Origin: Sinonovacula constricta
Taxonomy: Eukaryota > Mollusca > Bivalvia > Cardiida > Solecurtidae
Assembly: GCA_007844125.1 (NCBI GenBank)
Contig: CM017563.1
Location: 33,165,840-33,229,839, forward strand
Reading direction: 5' to 3'
Length of the DNA: 64,000 nt
A program made the position numbers and the translations under genes. Below the pieces are notes generated by a model. The model did no database searches. It saw only the letters and a program-made list of their open reading frames with translations, and was not told the DNA's origin. This document shows positions 7,201-16,335 of this stretch, piece by piece; position 1 is the first letter of the stretch, and each line of letters starts with the position of its first letter.

Positions 7201-10180
7201 ATGTTTAAAAAATATTACAAAATGTTATTTTAAAAAATAAAATGAAATCAAGTTAAAATTGGTTTATTTTATATTTTAATGAAAGATTGTAAATAACTTT
7301 TTTACAAATATAGGTTTTAAAAGAGTTTTCTATAAAAATAGGCTTAAATGAATGTTTGTAAATGACTTTTTTTTTTATAAATGAAGAATTTTAAATGATT
7401 CTTTAACAAATGAAGATTTTATAGGTTTACCATATGGCCTTACTGAATATTAAGAAACATGTACCTTGCAACAAGATCATTTGCTTTCCAGCCACAGATC
7501 TATGTTGAAACAGAAGTGTTGGGGGATGAATAATACCAACACTTACAGTCACTGAAACAAATATAAACAAAACATCAGTCAAAAACAATCAGTAGCCTTA
7601 TGTTTGTTTGGCTAGATGGGAAACCCCTTGGCCAAGTATTTGAAGTCACGGACTTGTAACACCTCAATTCCTCACCATGAGGGTATGAATCCCCTGGTTA
7701 AGGCAAGAACTTTCGTGTGAGGAGTTTTTTTAACCTAATCTGCATTGCATCTATTGTTCTACTCACACATAAGTTTGGCATCTTCCTTGATCATTAATTA
7801 GCTGGATATATAATCATAACTGTGTCACTGCAACATTACAAAACAAAAAGATAAAGTAATACCTTCACCATAAGAGACAATCATCAAACATACTTGATGC
7901 CACACTATACAATGAACCACTTTTTAACGCCTTGCAAACAGGTTGAGGAAATAACTTTATAAACTGAGGACTGAATGTTGGTCATTCATACAGGCCTGTA
8001 AATATTTAAAATGAAATGAAAAACAAATGATTTCAACTTTTAGCTTTACAAAAAAAAATTTGTGTCTATAGCTTGAAAATGAAAAATCAAAGCATGGAAA
8101 GCATGAAAATTGACATAGCAATTCTTTCCCTAATATATTATTGAATAATAAAATGAGGTTGATAAAGGTAAACATTAATGGTTTTGCCATGTGGCTAGAA
8201 AAAGCCAGAAAAACTAGATCAAGAAAGTATGAAAACAAATTTACTGTACTCGGTCTTCACCCATTTGACGGACCTAAGAAAACATGGAACTTAACTATAC
8301 AGGACTTTATAGCTTTTTTTCATCTCATGGATGCTTTGGACAGGAAAGCCTGGATTTCTCCTTTACATAAAATGTCCGACCCATCAACTGGACACGTCAA
8401 GAGACTTTAAATGGTGAATTATGATTATGAGAACTGGATGACATCAATAAGAAAGCATATGATTGGTTAAATTTGTATTAAAAAAGTGAAACCTGACCAA
8501 TCAGGTACAACCAATCCCTCTCTTATTCACTTATTAAAAAGTTTTTTAACAAATAATCAGGTTCCTGTCACCTTTCTTTCCCCTTTGTGTGCCAGGCTGT
8601 TCTGGTACATCAACAACAGCAACCTTGGCCTCCTGACGAGTGGGACTGCTCAGCCAACTGGGGGTGTGTTTACTGACAGGCTTAACATACACCAACACCT
8701 CGGCTCTTTCATACTGGCAAGATATATCCGGTATCCTGACTTGGATAGGATAGTAATAAAAACAGCTGTCCTCAGACAGAAAAGGTTCCATCTTTGGGGC
8801 CTAAAAATAAATCAATAATCATATAACTCAATTTTTTTTTCAAGGGAAAATTAAGTATACTAACATAAAGATAAATGTGTAGTTTATAATATGTTATTTT
8901 TATGCTTACATATATAAGCTGCATGGAGTATAACATTTCAACTTCCAGTTCCAGACTTGAGTTACTTGACTTTATGCGAATGTAGCCAAGCTAACAAATC
9001 TATCCCTCGTAAGCAAAAAGGTTCTTCAATATATTTCCATAACAGAATGTGCAATGTAAGGCAAAGTAACACAGTTTAACTCCCAGAACAAAATGATAAC
9101 AATAAGTATGCCCAGCCTGTTTAAACTTGATGTGATAATAAAATGGAACATTTAATGAACATCGATTTTGTAAAAAAAAACATCCTCTAAAACACAGAAA
9201 TATAACATTCAGTACATCACAGTTCCTGTAAGGTAACCAATGATCTTGTGCCTCCTCGCACTCCTCACACTGGATACAATTTGGTCCTGACCTTTTATCT
9301 TCTGTTTATGTCCACAACATTGAAGATGAAGTTGTGTTTCTTTGAGAAACACAAAATAATATATCACAATTTACCTACATTGCTTAACAAATTGCCTAAA
9401 GATGTGACAACTTTTTGAAGTAGTAAATGGTCTACTAAAATGCATGTGTTACATAGTAAATAAGCTTTCCCCTGAGCTGTCTGCCCAGGTAGCTCAGTTG
9501 GTATAGCATACAACTCATAGGTAAAGAGGTTTTTACAGCTTGGTTTACAATAATGGTGTCAGAAATGGTTACAGCAATTGCAGGCTATACTCAGTAAAGC
9601 CTGCTGTTACAGTTAATCCTGTTTCCGAAAAGGTTAAAGAGGGGAAGAGTGAATAAGCTCTCCCCAGCTATCTGCCCAGGTAGCTCTGTTGAAAGAGCAA
9701 CCGACCCTGGAGCTAAAGGTTGTGGGTTCGAATCCCATCCTGGATAAAAAAAATGTTTTTGCAGCTCTGTAAACTTTAGTCCGGTACATTTACCTTATTA
9801 TGAATATCCCCAGAGTCATGCCAGCTGGACACCACGTGACATACTCTCCACTGATCATTCCCTGGTGACCCCGCCTCTTTGTCAGGTGTGTCTTTTACGC
9901 CAGTGATGGTGCATTTCACGTCAACAGACGCTGCGAGTTGTCTCATTAACCCAGACATAATATTGACAGCTCGAGGACTCTTGGATGGATGTGGGAACTT
10001 GACATTTTTCAGTTTATTTAGCCCTTCTTGTGTCAGTTCTAGTTTAGCATGAACATTAATTAGTTGTCCAATATAAAATCTGTTCATCTGCTTCTGACTA
10101 AGGCCTGCATTTTCAGAGCTGGTTGTTTCTTCAATAAATATTACTTCCAAAGTGTCAAAATTTATCCAGTTTTCCGCCAT
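1163..10180 (-). CDS. TRAPPC14: TRAPPC14-like gene (C7orf43/MAP11 homologue), eight visible coding exons, 3' end outside window
   Basis: Spliced coding segments on the minus strand are 10180-9794, 8800-8572, 7551-7465, 6567-6447, 5785-5686, 4331-4246, 3292-3209 and 1242-1163. Every intron has GT..AG ends and the reading phase agrees at all seven joins, giving 391 codons plus one base. Human TRAPPC14, recalled from memory, has matching blocks in the same order: RNHLYLGETV against NRFYIGQLIN, VAGKHLTVLKVLN against VAGKQMILLQVKN, and FTVTYTLLNNLQDFLAVRL against FTVSYSITNRLHDFLSVRL. In vertebrates the protein is a TRAPPII subunit that binds FBF1 and Rabin8 during ciliogenesis and has been reported as microtubule-associated. 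It has no catalytic site. The human protein is about 580 residues, so roughly the last third should lie beyond base 1. Introns 1, 3, 5, 6 and 7 carry SINE-like sequence; I see nothing notable in introns 2 (7552-8571) and 4 (5786-6446). Confidence 0.87.
2474..2767 (-). mobile_element. tRNA-derived SINE, family 1, with target-site duplication
   Basis: Read on the minus strand, the element begins with a tRNA-like head: GGACCTGGTAGCGCAGTCGG carries a box A, and about 40 nt later GGTTCAATCC is a box B. A body of about 170 nt ending CCATCTCCAGATA and a short A-rich tail follow. A direct repeat GTGAAATAGCTCC flanks it (2461-2473 and 2768-2780), as expected for LINE-mediated insertion. It lies in TRAPPC14 intron 7. 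A second full copy is at 32035-32337. Confidence 0.88.
3209..3292 (-). CDS. TRAPPC14: TRAPPC14 exon 7 (residues 338-364)
   Basis: The acceptor CTTTTTGCAG|TGTACC and donor GACAG|GTAAAT bound an 84-nt exon in phase 2 at both ends, a symmetric exon. It encodes VPALKVRQAFFVICADVSDN and then PELKKGD. Human LPSVRLDRPCFVMTASCKSPV is the corresponding stretch. The Ser codons at residues 337 and 365 are each completed across an intron (AG|T). Confidence 0.87.
3595..3677 (-). mobile_element. SINE family 1, head fragment
   Basis: The complement of this stretch reads ACCAGACCTGGTAGCGCAAT and continues to a box-B-like GGTTTCGAAC..GGGTT. It matches the tRNA-like head of the full family 1 copies but is internally shortened, and the body is absent after a short T-rich run. 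It lies in TRAPPC14 intron 6. The flanking intron otherwise shows nothing I can name. Confidence 0.6.
4246..4331 (-). CDS. TRAPPC14: TRAPPC14 exon 6 (residues 309-336)
   Basis: The acceptor CCTGTTACAG|GAGCTG and donor TATAG|GTAAAT bound an 86-nt exon, entry phase 0 and exit phase 2. It encodes ELSLETHVRWNIPYTCG and then NLDCPVVLTTY, aligned with human EVPLIAVVQWSTP..YTHYRLP. The acceptor is the terminal, exon-proximal copy of the sequence that is repeated in the 46-bp minisatellite immediately upstream in intron 5. Base composition (about 54% GC) stands out from the AT-rich introns. Confidence 0.86.
4332..4845. repeat. 46-bp minisatellite, 11 units, abutting exon 6
   Basis: Units start at 4342, 4388, 4434, 4480, 4526, 4572, 4618, 4664, 4710, 4756 and 4802, an exact 46-bp period with only one or two substitutions per unit. 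On the transcribed (minus) strand each unit contains TCTCTAATGC (branch-point-like) and, after the step into the next unit, CTTGTTTACAG (3' splice-site-like), about 23 nt apart. The exon-proximal end of the array supplies the real acceptor of exon 6. The array fills the last 0.5 kb of TRAPPC14 intron 5. Confidence 0.95.
5300..5460 (-). mobile_element. SINE-like fragment, family 3
   Basis: The segment GTCTGGGTAGAAGTACCAGA then CACTGCAAGTCAGCTGAAAG aligns with the better preserved copies at 41308-41460 and 16327-16620, which carry a tRNA-Ser/Leu-like head on the minus strand. Here the head is too degraded to score. It lies in TRAPPC14 intron 5. An open frame over it (5216-5422) is a by-product. 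Confidence 0.5.
5664..5678. repeat. 15-nt C run (G run on the transcribed strand)
   Basis: Fifteen consecutive C on the plus strand appear as G15 in the TRAPPC14 transcript, beginning eight bases into intron 5 right after GTAAGTC. G runs this close to a donor are known intronic splicing enhancers and can fold as quadruplex only with further runs, which are absent here. Length is probably polymorphic or error-prone in assembly. Confidence 0.85.
5686..5785 (-). CDS. TRAPPC14: TRAPPC14 exon 5 (residues 276-308)
   Basis: The acceptor is GGTTTGCAG|TCCGCG (AG at 5787-5786), with a weak pyrimidine tract. The donor AAGGAT|GTAAGT is close to consensus. The exon is 100 nt, enters in phase 2 and leaves in phase 0. 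It encodes PREMLPVFLSVGECYSLC and then YTLNTTSFTDTSFKD, in the place of human CPLNALEEHNFLFQLRG. An alternative downstream acceptor, TTTTCCTATCAG|TTGGGG, is a better pyrimidine match but enters in phase 1, so it fits only the weaker exon-4 donor. The phase argument favours the upstream acceptor. Confidence 0.72.
6447..6567 (-). CDS. TRAPPC14: TRAPPC14 exon 4 (residues 236-274)
   Basis: The acceptor TTTCTGCTTGCAG|TA is strong. The chosen donor is AATAA|GTATGG (exon end 6447), which gives 121 nt with entry phase 1 and exit phase 2, matching exon 5. It encodes KNTTCYNIKMDDCVILPE, aligned with human LNSSSQEEISIWDIRILPN, and then a low-complexity CPKSSGSQACSSEKMGPGNN linker that is shorter than the human one. 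A second possible donor lies 5 nt downstream (TATG|GTTGTT, phase 1). It is weaker and would need a different acceptor in exon 5. Confidence 0.8.
6625..6810 (+). mobile_element. SINE-like element, family 3
   Basis: The complement reads GTAGATGAAGACCCCAGACA, then CCGCAAGTCAGCTGGAAGAC and ACATTAAGTCC, collinear with 41308-41460 but in opposite orientation. The head side reads GTGACAGAGTCACCGATGTG, in the box-A position of the family. It lies in TRAPPC14 intron 3. No target-site duplication is clear. Confidence 0.6.
7465..7551 (-). CDS. TRAPPC14: TRAPPC14 exon 3 (residues 207-234)
   Basis: The acceptor TTGTTTCAG|TG and donor TTGCAAG|GTACAT bound an 87-nt exon with phase 1 at both ends, a symmetric exon. 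It encodes VSVGIIHPPTLLFQHRSVAG and then KQMILLQ. The VAGKQMILLQVKN run, continued by exon 4, aligns with human VAGKHLTVLKVLN. This was the most diagnostic match for naming the gene. The exon is too short to show up as an open frame, and only splice signals plus homology reveal it. Confidence 0.87.
8572..8800 (-). CDS. TRAPPC14: TRAPPC14 exon 2 (residues 130-205)
   Basis: The acceptor reads TTTATTTTTAG|GCCCC (AG at 8802-8801) and the donor AAAG|GTGACA (GT at 8571-8570). The exon is 229 nt, enters in phase 0 and leaves in phase 1. It encodes APKMEPFLSEDSC.. followed by the beta-strand stretch YYYPIQVRIPDI and AEVLVYVKPV. This matches the human IFPLTVSLDRLP..AKIVVTVWK region in order and spacing. 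The closing QRGKK runs straight into exon 3. An opposite-strand open frame over the same bases has no splice logic and is a shadow. Confidence 0.88.
9461..9750 (+). mobile_element. Dimeric tRNA-derived SINE, family 4
   Basis: Two related heads lie 193 bp apart: CTGCCCAGGTAGCTCAGTTG at 9481 and CTGCCCAGGTAGCTCTGTTG at 9672. The second continues to GTGGGTTCGAATCCCATCCTGG, with a perfect box B (GGTTCGAATCC). The acceptor and D arms pair, but the anticodon arm does not form a 5-bp stem with a 7-nt loop, so this is a SINE head and not a working tRNA gene. The first copy loses its box B. It lies in TRAPPC14 intron 1. Confidence 0.8.
9794..10180 (-). CDS. TRAPPC14: TRAPPC14 exon 1 (residues 1-129), start codon
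   Basis: The ATG at 10180-10178 sits in AAAGATGGCGG, a strong Kozak context and the first ATG of a 134-codon open frame. The frame leaves homology at the donor AAG|GTAAAT (exon end 9794, GT at 9793-9792). The exon is 387 nt and ends in phase 0 after ..DIHNK. Residues 34-54 (NRFYIGQLINVHAKLELT) resemble the N-terminal strand 'RNHLYLGETVRF' of the human protein. The segment IMSGLMRQLAASVDV parallels the human WAELATALAALASV region. No signal peptide or membrane segment is visible, as expected for a cytosolic tethering subunit. The 5' UTR and promoter are not resolved. Confidence 0.88.
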
Positions 10181-10936
10181 CTTTGTTTATAAATGTGTGT
10201 AAATATCGGCGGGTCATGCTTTTTATCCGGTTACTTTAACGTTCACTGTCAACTTTTTTGGTCAATTTAATAAAATAAAAAAAACTAAAATAAAAAAAAC
10301 TTAACAGTTTACTTATCAGTTGGAAAGATATTTTTCTGCCCTCAATGCGAATTCTTGTTTTTGGTGATTTTGTTATTGTTGTTGTTATTATTATTATTAT
10401 TATCTATATTATTATTATGATTATGATTATTATTATTATTATTATTTCAGCATATTTGTTACATTAGATAATTATACTTATCGAAACAAGAAACGACCCA
10501 CGATACAACTTACCGACGTGTTTAAAAAACAAATGTCAAGTACAAGATATTAAACATTTAAAATGTTAATTTACAGTCAAAAGGGGAAAAACTCGTACAA
10601 AATTAAAAAAATAAAACAAAGCTCATATTATGTCCCTTTACATGATCAAAAGTAACTGTAGTGATGTTGGTAAATATATCATTATCCAGAGCCCTGTTTT
10701 TTGTTTTGTTTTTTGTTTAAATTTTCAAACAGAACGAATAATCTGTTACGGTTGAGTTAAGATTCACCAATGCTGCATTTTTTTCTGATAGTTGGCATAT
10801 GTTAAAAGAAAACATGTGATGTGCAAGTATTAATGAAAAAAAAAAAAAAAAAATTAAAACTATGTATATCTTTATATGATCCAATCTTTACAAAACTGTT
10901 TCATATAATTTTGGAAATGGACAATTTCCCTTTGTA
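10181..10936. other. TRAPPC14 upstream region and spacer
   Basis: Immediately 5' of the ATG the transcribed strand reads AAACAAAG. No convincing TATA box or CpG-rich promoter is seen, only a modest GC patch at 10204-10230. Further out are a (TTA)n/(ATTATT)n tract at about 10374-10447 and an A17 run near 10837. I see no other gene here. Confidence 0.5.
10374..10447. repeat. Imperfect (TTA)n microsatellite
   Basis: About 74 nt are made almost wholly of TTA/ATT units broken by TATCTATA and ATGATTATG. It is a simple repeat with no coding potential, located in the spacer upstream of TRAPPC14. Confidence 0.85.
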
Positions 10937-11432
10937 ATGGGGCACAAGTGTTATACGTCCAGTTTTAAAACCGGCTCTGCCACCGATACAACTAATTTTA
11001 GATGGATATCTTTAATACAATGTATACAATCTTGTCCTCACTGGTATATAAACACCTGTATAGATAGTCTGAAGACAATAATACAATTAATGAGTTTTAA
11101 GCTGGATTTAGGCGAGTGTACTCAGCACTAGACAACATTTTTGTTTTGTTTACAGGCTAAATACAAAAATACCTATAACGAAAAGTCGTACGATAATTAT
11201 GTCTATACATTGACTTCCGCAAAGCATTTGTTAAAATAAACCGTGATCACATATTCATAGTGCCTAGAGAAAAGGGTGTTCATCGGCGATTTCTTCACAT
11301 CCTAAAATCAATGTATAGATATCTTCAATCTTGAAATAAAGTAAAAATGTAGTCAAAGCTTGACCATCATAACACCGAAAGTTCTAACAAATTTATTAAT
11401 GACAATGTGAATAACTGACATATTGCGTTTTT

Positions 11433-11435
<3 letters not shown>

Positions 11436-11491
<56 letters not shown>
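11436..11491. repeat. (TA)28 microsatellite
   Basis: Fifty-six bases of uninterrupted AT alternate inside the decayed LINE, between the RT motif A fragment and the C-terminal fragment. Confidence 0.95.
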
Positions 11492-11496
<5 letters not shown>

Positions 11497-11804
11497 TTCC
11501 TTACTTTAAGTGCCACGATATAAATTTCTGCGAAACTGCAACATCATGTTAAATTACCTCGAAGATGCAAGCAGATGTTAAAATCTTTATTGTTTACATA
11601 TAGGTATGGTTACAAGTGGATTTCCCGAGATGTTTTTAATCGAAACTTATTTGTATCTAAATTCAAGCAATGGCTTAGAGATTGCTACACTCAAAAGTGG
11701 CATTTATATATTAACCAATCAAATCGTTTCCATCACTAAAAACATTTTAAGATACAATTAAGACAAAACAAAATGGACTATAAAGTTTTCGGAGTTCAGA
11801 TCAA

Positions 11805-12075
11805 AGAGACCGGTCGCAATAGCTCAAGTAGTAGAGCGTCGGCTTGCGGATCGGGAGGTCGCGGGCTCAAATCCCGGCCGGGACCAAAGACTTTACATTT
11901 GGTAGTTGTGGCTTCCCTCCTATCGCTGGGGTCTAAGGGGACAGCATTACGCATTATTGTCTGTATAATGGACCAGACGGGTTCAGTCCCTGGGCACCTC
12001 ATAAGTGCCCCTGTGCCATAATGATAGAAATGTCGCTGTACATTATCAGCAAAAATGCTCGAAAGTACCATCCCT
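11805..12075 (+). mobile_element. tRNA-derived SINE, family 2, nested in LINE
   Basis: The head AATAGCTCAAGTAGTAGAGC (box A) is followed by GCGGGCTCAAATCCCGGCCG (box B region), and the body has AAGGGGACAGCATTACGC, GGTTCAGTCCCTGGGCACCT and GTCGCTGTACATTATCAGC. Collinear copies are at 43393-43680 and 53965-54215. The LINE reading frame resumes directly after it (NPRLMIE..), so the SINE inserted into the LINE. Open frames over it on both strands are not genes. Confidence 0.85.
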
Positions 12076-12486
12076 CAAACCCTAGATTAATGATTGAGAT
12101 AGGCAGACACAGCAGTTTACAGAGAGAGGACAGAATATGTAAAGAATGTTCATCCAATAACTCAGTTATCATAGACTGTGATGTTTGGTCTGAAAAACAA
12201 AATTGTACTAGCAAGAGAGATGGTATCATGGGGGTTAATAACTCGGATGTTTTGACTGCTTGTTAGCCAGGAATTATGAATAAGTCTTTTTCTGTTATAT
12301 ATTTCAACGAAGGAATGTAATTAAGATACAGTAACCATGATATACTGACATACTTATAATTAACTTTTATTATTGCTTTAAAGTCATGAGACACAACTCG
12401 CTACATTGTTTTGTGTACGTGTATATGTTCATGTATTATGGACCGGAGACCTTTATTTACTAAATAAATATATTGTATTGTATTAC

Positions 12487-13337
12487 TGTATACAATTTTT
12501 ATTACACGTGTACATATAAATGTACATACATTTTAAACAACATTTTAAATGCATGATTTAAATTTTTTTTATAAACATATAATCATTATCTGGGATTCTC
12601 CTTCAGATCTTTTTTACCACCGGTTTCGTCATTATCATCTACTCATTCTTGTCCTCCGCCTCATAATTATCTACCTCTTCATCCGCTCTCAATTGTCTGC
12701 TACATCTGCAATAACAACCATGGTTAACACCGGCATACTCGGTTTCTTTTGTTAGACTAAACTTCGCAAAACAGCTGCGAATTCGTATTAATGCCTGCTA
12801 CCTTTTAGTGTTGCAAGCTTCACTGTTCAAAGCGGACTACTCGGTTCTTTTCCCAGAAAAAGTTCTCACAGAATGGCCGAGGTTTCCTGTTATTGCTTGT
12901 TACACTATCCTTCCCATAAAAATGCATTCCATGAGAGTCACCGTTCTCCAGAGCGGCCACAGAAAGTTGCTACCATTGAAATATGCTTTACATCATTAAT
13001 CGAGCATAATTAAGGCATTGGTATATCACAATTAGGTTTAATAGATAGTTTACAAGTAAAATAATCAACAAAGAAAGTGGGGTCATAAAGGACATTATGC
13101 GTTGGGTTACATCGAGTTCGGTCCCAATATAAAAATTGTCCAATCACTGGGAATGTAATAACTATCAAAGCAAAGTTTTACCTATCTGTGCACCTTCTTA
13201 CCGCTATTATAATGAAACTACAACTAAGTCATGCGACAAATAACAAAATACAAATCACGTCGAAATCTCATTTTTGTTCAGGTAGATATAAGCTGTTTCC
13301 TGTATTCCCCAATTTCGAAATAAAAGAAATGTTCTAG
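12487..13337. other. Spacer without recognised content
   Basis: This is AT-rich sequence. A somewhat GC-richer patch at 12800-12970 holds a 63-codon open frame starting MLQASLFKADYS that I cannot relate to any family and that shows no splice sites of note. I see no other structure. Confidence 0.4.
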
Positions 13338-13540
13338 TTATCTCCCTTGTTGGAAGGTATTTTTATGCACTTTATATATGAAATATAATAAATTCTATTT
13401 TTAATTTGCTTAATTTTGTTGAAAAGCGCCTTACCTTTTTAATAAATTCTTATAAGTGTTTTTCTAAAGTTTTAAAAGTGGAAAAAAAGTTAGTTTTCTG
13501 CAGTAACTATTTACCAAATACCTACCCAAAAGGGAGATAA
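13338..13540. mobile_element. MITE-like element with about 25-bp terminal inverted repeats
   Basis: The left end TTATCTCCCTTGTTGGAAGG.TATTT and the complement of the right end, TTATCTCCCTTTTGGGTAGG.TATTT, match at about 22 of 25 positions. The 203-bp interior is AT-rich and non-coding. No clear target-site duplication is visible (left flank GTTCTAG, right flank GAATGTAG). The TTATCTCCCTT end is common in bivalve genomes in my experience, but I cannot name the superfamily. Confidence 0.7.
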
Positions 13541-13729
13541 GAATGTAGTTTTTAATTGTTAGAGTAAAGTCCCTTTACCTAAGACAAGAGGTAAAAGCAA
13601 CCTGACCGCTACGTGCGTAATGAAGTTTAAAATCGTACTTTGAGGGTAGACAGAAAATAGAAACAGGTATTTAGCATGGTTTTAACACAATGATATCAAT
13701 TTTAAAGGAATAAAATGATGGCAATTTAG

Positions 13730-16335
13730 TAACAGAATTTTCTTTTGTTTATGTTATTTATTAGGTCGGTAACAGTGTCATATAATATGCATACAATGTA
13801 ATAATTAAACTCACCTGTTGACGTTAGATAACGTGTCAGGAATATGTTTGATATTTTTTTAATAATCGGAAAAAATGTTATTTTACACGTGGACGGAATA
13901 AAGAACACAGCAAATAATATAGTTCGGATAAGAAAATTTTGTTCTTCTTATTTATTACTTTGTGTAATTTAATATCCTTTATATTATTATGAAAAACAAC
14001 AACAACAACAACAAAACAAGTAGAAATAATGTCTATACATTTGGTAACATTAATATTAGAGCTGTTAAAGCAGATTTTGTTATATGTAAAAGGTTGTAAA
14101 AAGATCACTAAACTGGTACTGTATCAGACAGATGAACTAACAATACTGGCTTATATTATATCCAAGGCCAGTTCTACCGTACTGGTTGTACAATTTATCC
14201 TCCTCTAAGTTCGAACCGGAATCCGAACATAAAAAGCTCTCCTCAGCTCTGTCTTACAAAGTAAGCTTATATGAAATTACATAAATTGCATATATTTCAC
14301 ATTTATCATTGATTTACGAAAATGTATACGACTTCCTTTTGAAGAAATGTCAATATATGTTATATAACGCTTAATTGTCTTGAATAAGTTGTCCACTAAT
14401 GACATTCTGAATGTACACAAGAAGTCAAACCACGGTCGTTTAAAACACCAACAAGCAAGTTCATATTTTAGGAAGACCTAAAATTCATTCTTTTCACATG
14501 ACACTTACTTTTTATTATTTCAAAATACTGAAGACCTTAACGTAGTAGCCGACAAGGAAATTACAGTTGCTCCCTCCAATAACATAAAAGACAAAATCTG
14601 CAAGCTACAATTTAAATCATAGTTCACTTAAATAACAAACTAAGCCGATCTTATTTACCCAGAATAGCAATCCATTCCAATGCCTTGCGTACGGTAGCAG
14701 ATCATAGTAATATGAAACACTTTACTTCATAGTAGTTTAAATATAAAGGATCCTTTGAATTTTTTTCTTAGGAAAGGTACACAAAACGGTGTGTAAAGAC
14801 TCTATCACTGAAATTTCGTCGCCAGGGTCTAATGAAATCCTATAACGACACTCCTGAGGGTAATTACATGTAATTGAATGTTTTAATCGCCATTTAACAT
14901 TGATTCAACCCAGTCACCTCCATTGATAAAAAGGAAATGATTGAAGAAGAACGGCTTTTAGAGTGTTTTAGAATTTTATCAATGGCTACAATTATAATTG
15001 TAAATAAATTTCTTAAAATAAAATAAAACAACTAAGCAATAGTATGGCATGGTAATCCATCAATACAACACTGTGAATAACAGGGTATTAAAACTACAAT
15101 TTATTATAAATGTATAAGCATTTTTTTACTTATAATATCAAATTGCATGAAAACAGTCATGACATTATACATCTCATTTTTGTCACATCACACCGACATT
15201 ATTATGATAATATTGAAGACGTCTAGATAATTACTGGTGGAGCAAGACTCTAGACTTATGTCCTGGTAAAACCACCGGCGCATCACAGATTAGCAGGAAA
15301 ACTTCCCCTTCTCGCCAGGAACAGAACTCGATCCAACGAAGTGAGGGGCTAAGGTGTTGCATACTGGCGACTCTAACAGCTCAGCCATGGGCTTAAAATC
15401 CGCTACGGCTACGTTGTTTGTCTTTTCTTTTCCTAGCGTAGTTGCATCACACATCTGCTTTGTATGTAATCAAAATTCTTACTAATTGTCATCTAACTTG
15501 CATGGTTGATTCATTAATATTTAAATTGAAATAAGGTTTAAATCCTACACCGTTACATCACTTAACATCTCTACACTTGGCTAAATAAATTATACTATTT
15601 AAGGAACGCGACGTTAATACCTATTTCTAGATAAAGCTTTTAAAACTAAACTAAAAAATATATTCGCATTTATTTTTTTTCTCCAACATCTAAAATGTTT
15701 TAAAATATCTTCTTGGCTGACTGATTCCTGCTAGTTTTCAGATTATTTTAGTTTGCCTGTTATACTTGCAATATTAACGCGTTTTGGTCAGTACTGATCA
15801 AATTTGATTTTTTATTATATTTGGAAGAAAGCAAGAACGCTTGGTTAATCAGCAATACATAATGGACTCAAATATTGCCTCTTATCACTAAAGTGTATGT
15901 TAACATGTAGTCTTTCAAAATATTATGTTGTCTATAGATTCTGAGAGCCAAGAGCGTCGCAACGGTTTTCAATGTATTTGTTTTTATTTTTAGCCACTTG
16001 AAGCCCAACAACATAGAACTACTCATGTGATTTTACACCACACGAGTATACATCGGTCGTAACACCCCCCTTTTTGGCTTGATAGTGACGCAAATTTTTT
16101 AATAAATATCTAGTATGAATCGGGCTGGTAGTTCTACGTGGCATGTACATACGTAAAACTGTGATTAGTTCGCTTTAAGAGAGATCAAAGCAATATACAA
16201 CTATACTTGACTTTTTACGGTGAAAATCGAGTCAAGTCATTTTTTACATTAAGGAGTAAAGCCATGCACGTTTTGAGAAAGTAAGTAAATATATGGATTC
16301 ATCATTAACGACATATAGGCACGAAGAACCCCAGA
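13730..16335. repeat. Segmental duplication, copy A of three
   Basis: It aligns with copy C (19545-22850) over its whole length. Examples are ATGCATACAATGTAATAATT at 13787 and 19609, CTACCGTACTGGTTGTACAA at 14175 against CTACCGTACTTGTTCTACAA at 19974, and TAGTATGGCATGGTAATCCA at 15040 and 21306. Its second half (from about 15240) also aligns with copy B. No coding exon is seen. It contains a family 3 SINE-like stretch at 15246-15400. Confidence 0.85.
15246..15400 (-). mobile_element. SINE-like element, family 3 (copy A)
   Basis: On the minus strand the sequence CATGGCTGAGCTGTTAGAGT resembles box A of a Ser/Leu-type tRNA, and GGATCGAGTTCTG stands in the box-B position. The distal body CGCCGGTGGTTTTACCAGGA follows. 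The same element is present in the other two copies of the duplicated segment, so its insertion predates the duplications. Confidence 0.6.

Larger units (their letters stand above)
10945..12486 (+). mobile_element. Decayed non-LTR retrotransposon (LINE) with nested SINE
   Basis: Fragments of a LINE ORF2-like protein appear in order on the plus strand: NFRWISLIQCI..YINTCIDSL (RT fingers, like NYRGISLL..); LYIDFRKAFVKINRDHIF and FLHILKSMYRYLQS (RT motif A, like FVDFRKAFDKVNR); then KFKQWLRDCYTQKWHLYIN; and PRLMIEIGRHSSLQREDRIC with KECSSN near the C-terminus. The 3' end AATAAATATATTGTATTGTATT (12463-12484) looks like a LINE tail. Stop codons and frameshifts throughout make it dead. A (TA)n run at 11436-11491 and a SINE at about 11805-12075 interrupt it. 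The clade is not certain. Confidence 0.8.

Noticed and set aside
8141..8410. 89-codon plus-strand frame as an exon
   Set aside because: It lies in TRAPPC14 intron 2 on the opposite strand and has no recognisable motif or convincing splice borders.
9673..9745. Functional tRNA gene
   Set aside because: Box A and box B are good, but no 5-bp anticodon stem with a 7-nt loop forms and the acceptor stem is imperfect. It is a SINE head.
11815..11885. Functional tRNA gene
   Set aside because: It is followed by the family 2 SINE body that occurs at two other places, so it is the tRNA-like head of a SINE.
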